Shown piece by piece: positions 42,611-44,879 of a stretch of 44,879 nt of DNA. Numbering within the stretch: position 1 is the stretch's first letter; every line of letters begins with the position of its first letter. The notes under the pieces are model-generated. The model worked only from the letters and a program-made list of their open reading frames with translations, ran no database searches and was not told where the DNA came from. The DNA is from DATKQI01 sp035532755 (lineage in GTDB: Bacteria > Pseudomonadota > Alphaproteobacteria > Acetobacterales > Acetobacteraceae): positions 1 to 44,879 of the forward strand of contig DATKQI010000301.1 of the NCBI GenBank assembly GCA_035532755.1, in the 5' to 3' direction. A program made the position numbers and the translations under genes.

Positions 42611-43588
42611 ATGGCAGGCCGATGGTATCAATGCGCGATCGACCGTACGGCACTGCGCGGGCTGATGCAGCGCGCCGACAGGCCGGCACTGATCTGGATC
42701 GGGGGGTTTCTTGCGCTGACGATCGCGACTGGCCTGTTGGCCTTTCGCATGCGCGGCACTGCATGGGCCGTGCCTGCGTTTCTGCTCTATGGCACGGTGT
42801 TCGCATTCGCCGAAGCGCCGGCGCACGAGCTTGGCCACGGCACGGCCTTTCGTACGCGATGGCTGAACGAGGCGGCGTACTGGGTGATCTGTTTCATGAC
42901 CTGGCGCGAGCAGGTGTACAGCCGCTGGCTGCACGCCTGCCATCACAGCTATACCCAGGTCACCGTCGGCGCACCCGCCGATCCCGAGCAGCAACTGCCG
43001 CGCCCGATCAGCCTGTGGAAGCTCGCAACGGATTTCGTGCGCCTGTCTTTCGCCCGTGAATTCATCGGCGTGCTGGTCAGCCACAGTCTAGGCCGGCCGA
43101 CGCGGCGGGCGCGTGCCAGTGTGCCATCCGCGGAATTTCCAATGATGGTCCACAACGCGCGCATTCTGCTGACCGCGCATCTTATGGTGATCCTGTGGGC
43201 GGTGCTGGCTCGAAGCTGGTTGCCGGTGCTGTTCCTGACGCTGCCCCGCCTGTACGGCGCCTGGTTGCACGAACTCTGTGCACTGACCCAACATGCCGGG
43301 CTGGCGGAGAACGAGTACGACCACCGGTTGTCCTGCCGCACCGTACGGCTGAACCCTCTGCTGCGCTTTCTGTACTGGAACATGAACTATCATACCGAGC
43401 ACCACATGTTTCCCGCGGTGCCCTTCCATGCCCTGCCGAGGCTGCGCGCTTTGGTGGCGGCCGGGATGCCGCCCGCCTATCGGGGGCTGTTATCGGCGTG
43501 GCGGGAAATGCTGACGATCATCCGCCGCCAGCGGCGTGATCCCGGCTATGTGCTGGTCCCCACCTTGCCGGAGGGCGTCGTGCGATGA
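42611..43588 (+). CDS. Membrane fatty-acid desaturase/hydroxylase-family di-iron protein (MocD-like)
   Basis: A 325-residue integral membrane di-iron protein. The three histidine boxes are complete: His72-ELG-His76, His108-AC-His111-His112 and His261-TE-His264-His265, plus an extra His around QHAG (about residue 230). Membrane segments precede the first box. The ATG overlap with a Rieske ferredoxin gene and the LacI regulator nearby suggest the MocD/MocE type, known from rhizopine (3-O-methyl-scyllo-inosamine) use in rhizobia, rather than lipid desaturation. The substrate here is not known. GGAGGGGAGGGG precedes the ATG. Confidence 0.85.
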   Translation: MAGRWYQCAIDRTALRGLMQRADRPALIWIGGFLALTIATGLLAFRMRGTAWAVPAFLLYGTVFAFAEAPAHELGHGTAFRTRWLNEAAYWVICFMTWREQVYSRWLHACHHSYTQVTVGAPADPEQQLPRPISLWKLATDFVRLSFAREFIGVLVSHSLGRPTRRARASVPSAEFPMMVHNARILLTAHLMVILWAVLARSWLPVLFLTLPRLYGAWLHELCALTQHAGLAENEYDHRLSCRTVRLNPLLRFLYWNMNYHTEHHMFPAVPFHALPRLRALVAAGMPPAYRGLLSAWREMLTIIRRQRRDPGYVLVPTLPEGVVR

Positions 43589-43905
43589 GCGGAGAAGCCG
43601 GTTGGGTCGATGTCTGCCCTGCCGATCGTCTCGGCGTGGGGGATGCCGTCGCCTTCGATTGGCAGGACCATAGTTTCGCGATCTACCGCACGGCATCCGG
43701 GTATTTCGCCACCGACGGGACATGCACGCACGAGGAAGCGGACCTGACGGAAGGGTTGGTACTGGGCGATGTGATCGAGTGCCCGCTGCACCAGGGCCGC
43801 TTTCACATCCCGTCCGGCCGGGCACTGGGTGCGCCGGTTTGCGTCAACCTGCGAATCTACAAGGTGCGGCTTGCGTCTGGCCGGCTGCTGATCTGCGTTG
43901 GCTGA
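43585..43905 (+). CDS. Rieske-type 2Fe-2S ferredoxin (MocE-like)
   Basis: A 106-residue Rieske protein. The cluster ligands are Cys47 and His49 (CTHEEADL) and Cys66 and His69 (CPLHQGRF), with the normal spacing. It has no signal peptide or membrane anchor, so it is cytoplasmic and should pass electrons to the di-iron enzyme next door. Its ATG overlaps the desaturase stop (ATGA), so the two are made in fixed ratio. The pair is named MocE-family when found with a MocD-like hydroxylase. No reductase gene follows in the window. Confidence 0.9.
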   Translation: MSGEAGWVDVCPADRLGVGDAVAFDWQDHSFAIYRTASGYFATDGTCTHEEADLTEGLVLGDVIECPLHQGRFHIPSGRALGAPVCVNLRIYKVRLASGRLLICVG

Positions 43906-43997
43906 TCTGCCCCGCTCTTGCCACGCCTGCGCGGGAATTGTTCACTGCTCCGGGCGCGCGGGCATGTGAGCAGCGCGGAATATGGAAGATCGGATGA

Positions 43998-44879
43998 ATG
44001 GCGTCTGCGCGGCTGGCGGTCGATATCGGGGGCACCTTCACCGATCTTGCCATAGAATATAAGGACTGCCGCGTTACCGCGAAGGTGCTGACGACGCCGG
44101 CTGCCCCGGAACTGGGGGTGATGGACGGGGTGCGGGCCATCCTGGCCGCCGCCGGCCTGCAGCCTGCCGATGTCGCCATCCTGATCCACGGCACCACGCT
44201 CGCCACCAATGCGATCATCGAGCGCAAGGGCGCGCGCACGGCACTGATCACTACCGAGGGCTTCCGCGATGTGCTGGCTCTGGGCAACGAGAGCCGGTAC
44301 GATCAGTACGATCTCAACATCGCCCTACCCGAACCGCTGGTGCCGCGCCATCTGCGGCTGACCGTGCCGGAGCGGCTGGACAACGAGGGGCAGGTGCTGA
44401 AGCCGCTGGACGAGGCGGCAGTGCGTGCGCTGGTGCCGGTGCTCACGGATGCGGCCGTGGAGAGTGTCGCGATCGGCTTCCTGCATGCCTTCGTCAACCC
44501 GGTGCACGAGCAGCGCGCACAGGCCATCCTGGCCGAGGCGCTGCCCGACCTGCCGGTCTCGCTCTCCGCAGAAGTCTCGCCCGAGATGCGGGAGTGGGAG
44601 CGCTTCTCCACCACGGCCGCCAATGCCTACGTGCAGCCACTGATGGCGCGCTACCTGACCCGGCTGGAGGCATCCCTGCGCGGCATCGGCCTGTCCGCGC
44701 CGATCTTCATGATGCTCTCGGGCGGCGGCTTGACGACGATCCAGACCGCCTGCCGTTTTCCCATCCGCCTTGTGGAAAGCGGGCCGGCCGGCGGAGCGAT
44801 CTTCGCCGCCGACGTCGCCCGCCGCTGCGGGCTCGACCGCGTGCTGTCCTTCGACATGGGTGGCACCACCGCGAAGATC
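43998..44879 (+). CDS. hyuA: Hydantoinase/oxoprolinase ATP-binding subunit (HyuA type), 3' end outside window
   Basis: The first 294 codons of a large hydantoinase A/5-oxoprolinase protein run to the window end. Visible are the N-terminal ATPase motif LAVDIGGTFTDLA, ILIHGTTLATNAIIERKGARTALITTEGFRDVL, RLTVPERL, the VSPEMREWERFSTTAANAYVQPLMARYL block, LESGP-type VESGPAGGAIFAADVA and the start of the FDMGGTTAK motif. The family hydrolyses cyclic amides (hydantoins, 5-oxoproline) with ATP, with a hyuB partner usually following. The ATG at 43998 is chosen, with ATG 43994 out of frame; the ribosome site is weak. Confidence 0.88.
   Translation, partial: MASARLAVDIGGTFTDLAIEYKDCRVTAKVLTTPAAPELGVMDGVRAILAAAGLQPADVAILIHGTTLATNAIIERKGARTALITTEGFRDVLALGNESRYDQYDLNIALPEPLVPRHLRLTVPERLDNEGQVLKPLDEAAVRALVPVLTDAAVESVAIGFLHAFVNPVHEQRAQAILAEALPDLPVSLSAEVSPEMREWERFSTTAANAYVQPLMARYLTRLEASLRGIGLSAPIFMMLSGGGLTTIQTACRFPIRLVESGPAGGAIFAADVARRCGLDRVLSFDMGGTTAKI

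Overview
The window is about 45 kb of a GC-rich (roughly 65-70%), densely packed bacterial chromosome. Family-level evidence points to an alphaproteobacterium: a FliX flagellar assembly regulator divergent from flgI, a UPF0262 protein, a DUF983 protein, a DksA that has lost the zinc cysteines, a serC leader made of two hairpins, and a dksA promoter of the CTTG-N17-CTATA type. Acetobacteraceae or another Rhodospirillales-like lineage is my guess from the general look of the proteins; a 16S or marker-gene search would be needed to fix it. No rRNA, tRNA, CRISPR array, prophage or insertion sequence was seen.

Layout. 0-2.5 kb: end of a CoA-transferase gene, a GFA-family zinc protein, then a lower-GC patch with a 5'-truncated RidA remnant, a GNAT acetyltransferase and a dispersed inverted repeat. 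2.6-5.4 kb: serC-serA (serine synthesis) behind a structured leader. 5.4-9.6 kb: a four-gene run (formamidase family, SDR, DUF445 membrane protein, flavin-dependent luciferase-like oxidoreductase). 9.7-22.0 kb: the most coherent accessory locus. A peptide/opine-type ABC transporter with a COG3964 amidohydrolase and a RidA protein is followed by an IclR regulator, then by a SelA/DgaE-like PLP enzyme with a polar-amino-acid-type ABC transporter. The two operons have similarly placed promoter and AT-rich operator-like elements.

22.0-27.4 kb: a stand-alone Lrp/AsnC ligand-binding domain divergent from an acetolactate-synthase-like ThDP enzyme with a histone-like basic tail; cysteine synthase divergent from a rhodanese; an acyl-CoA synthetase. 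27.4-33.3 kb: mtnA, UPF0262 and DUF983 on the minus strand, an N-carbamoyl-D-amino-acid hydrolase-like nitrilase, and a prpD-prpC pair. 33.3-34.5 kb: a histone H1-like Ala/Lys repeat protein with a long leader. 34.5-37.5 kb: glycosyltransferase, otnK and otnC for four-carbon acid sugars. 37.5-40.0 kb: flagellar genes (flgN-like, flgJ/rod-binding, flgI, divergent fliX). 40.0-41.5 kb: dksA and an ltnD-type dehydrogenase broken by one in-frame stop codon. 41.5-44.9 kb: a LacI regulator divergent from a membrane desaturase/hydroxylase plus a Rieske ferredoxin (MocD/MocE-like), then a hydantoinase/oxoprolinase that runs off the end.

The genes describe a versatile heterotroph that imports and breaks down modified amino acids, amides and sugar acids. 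The strongest leads are the 9.7-22.0 kb two-transporter system with COG3964, COG1921 and RidA genes, and the nonsense codon in ltnD while otnK and otnC stay intact.
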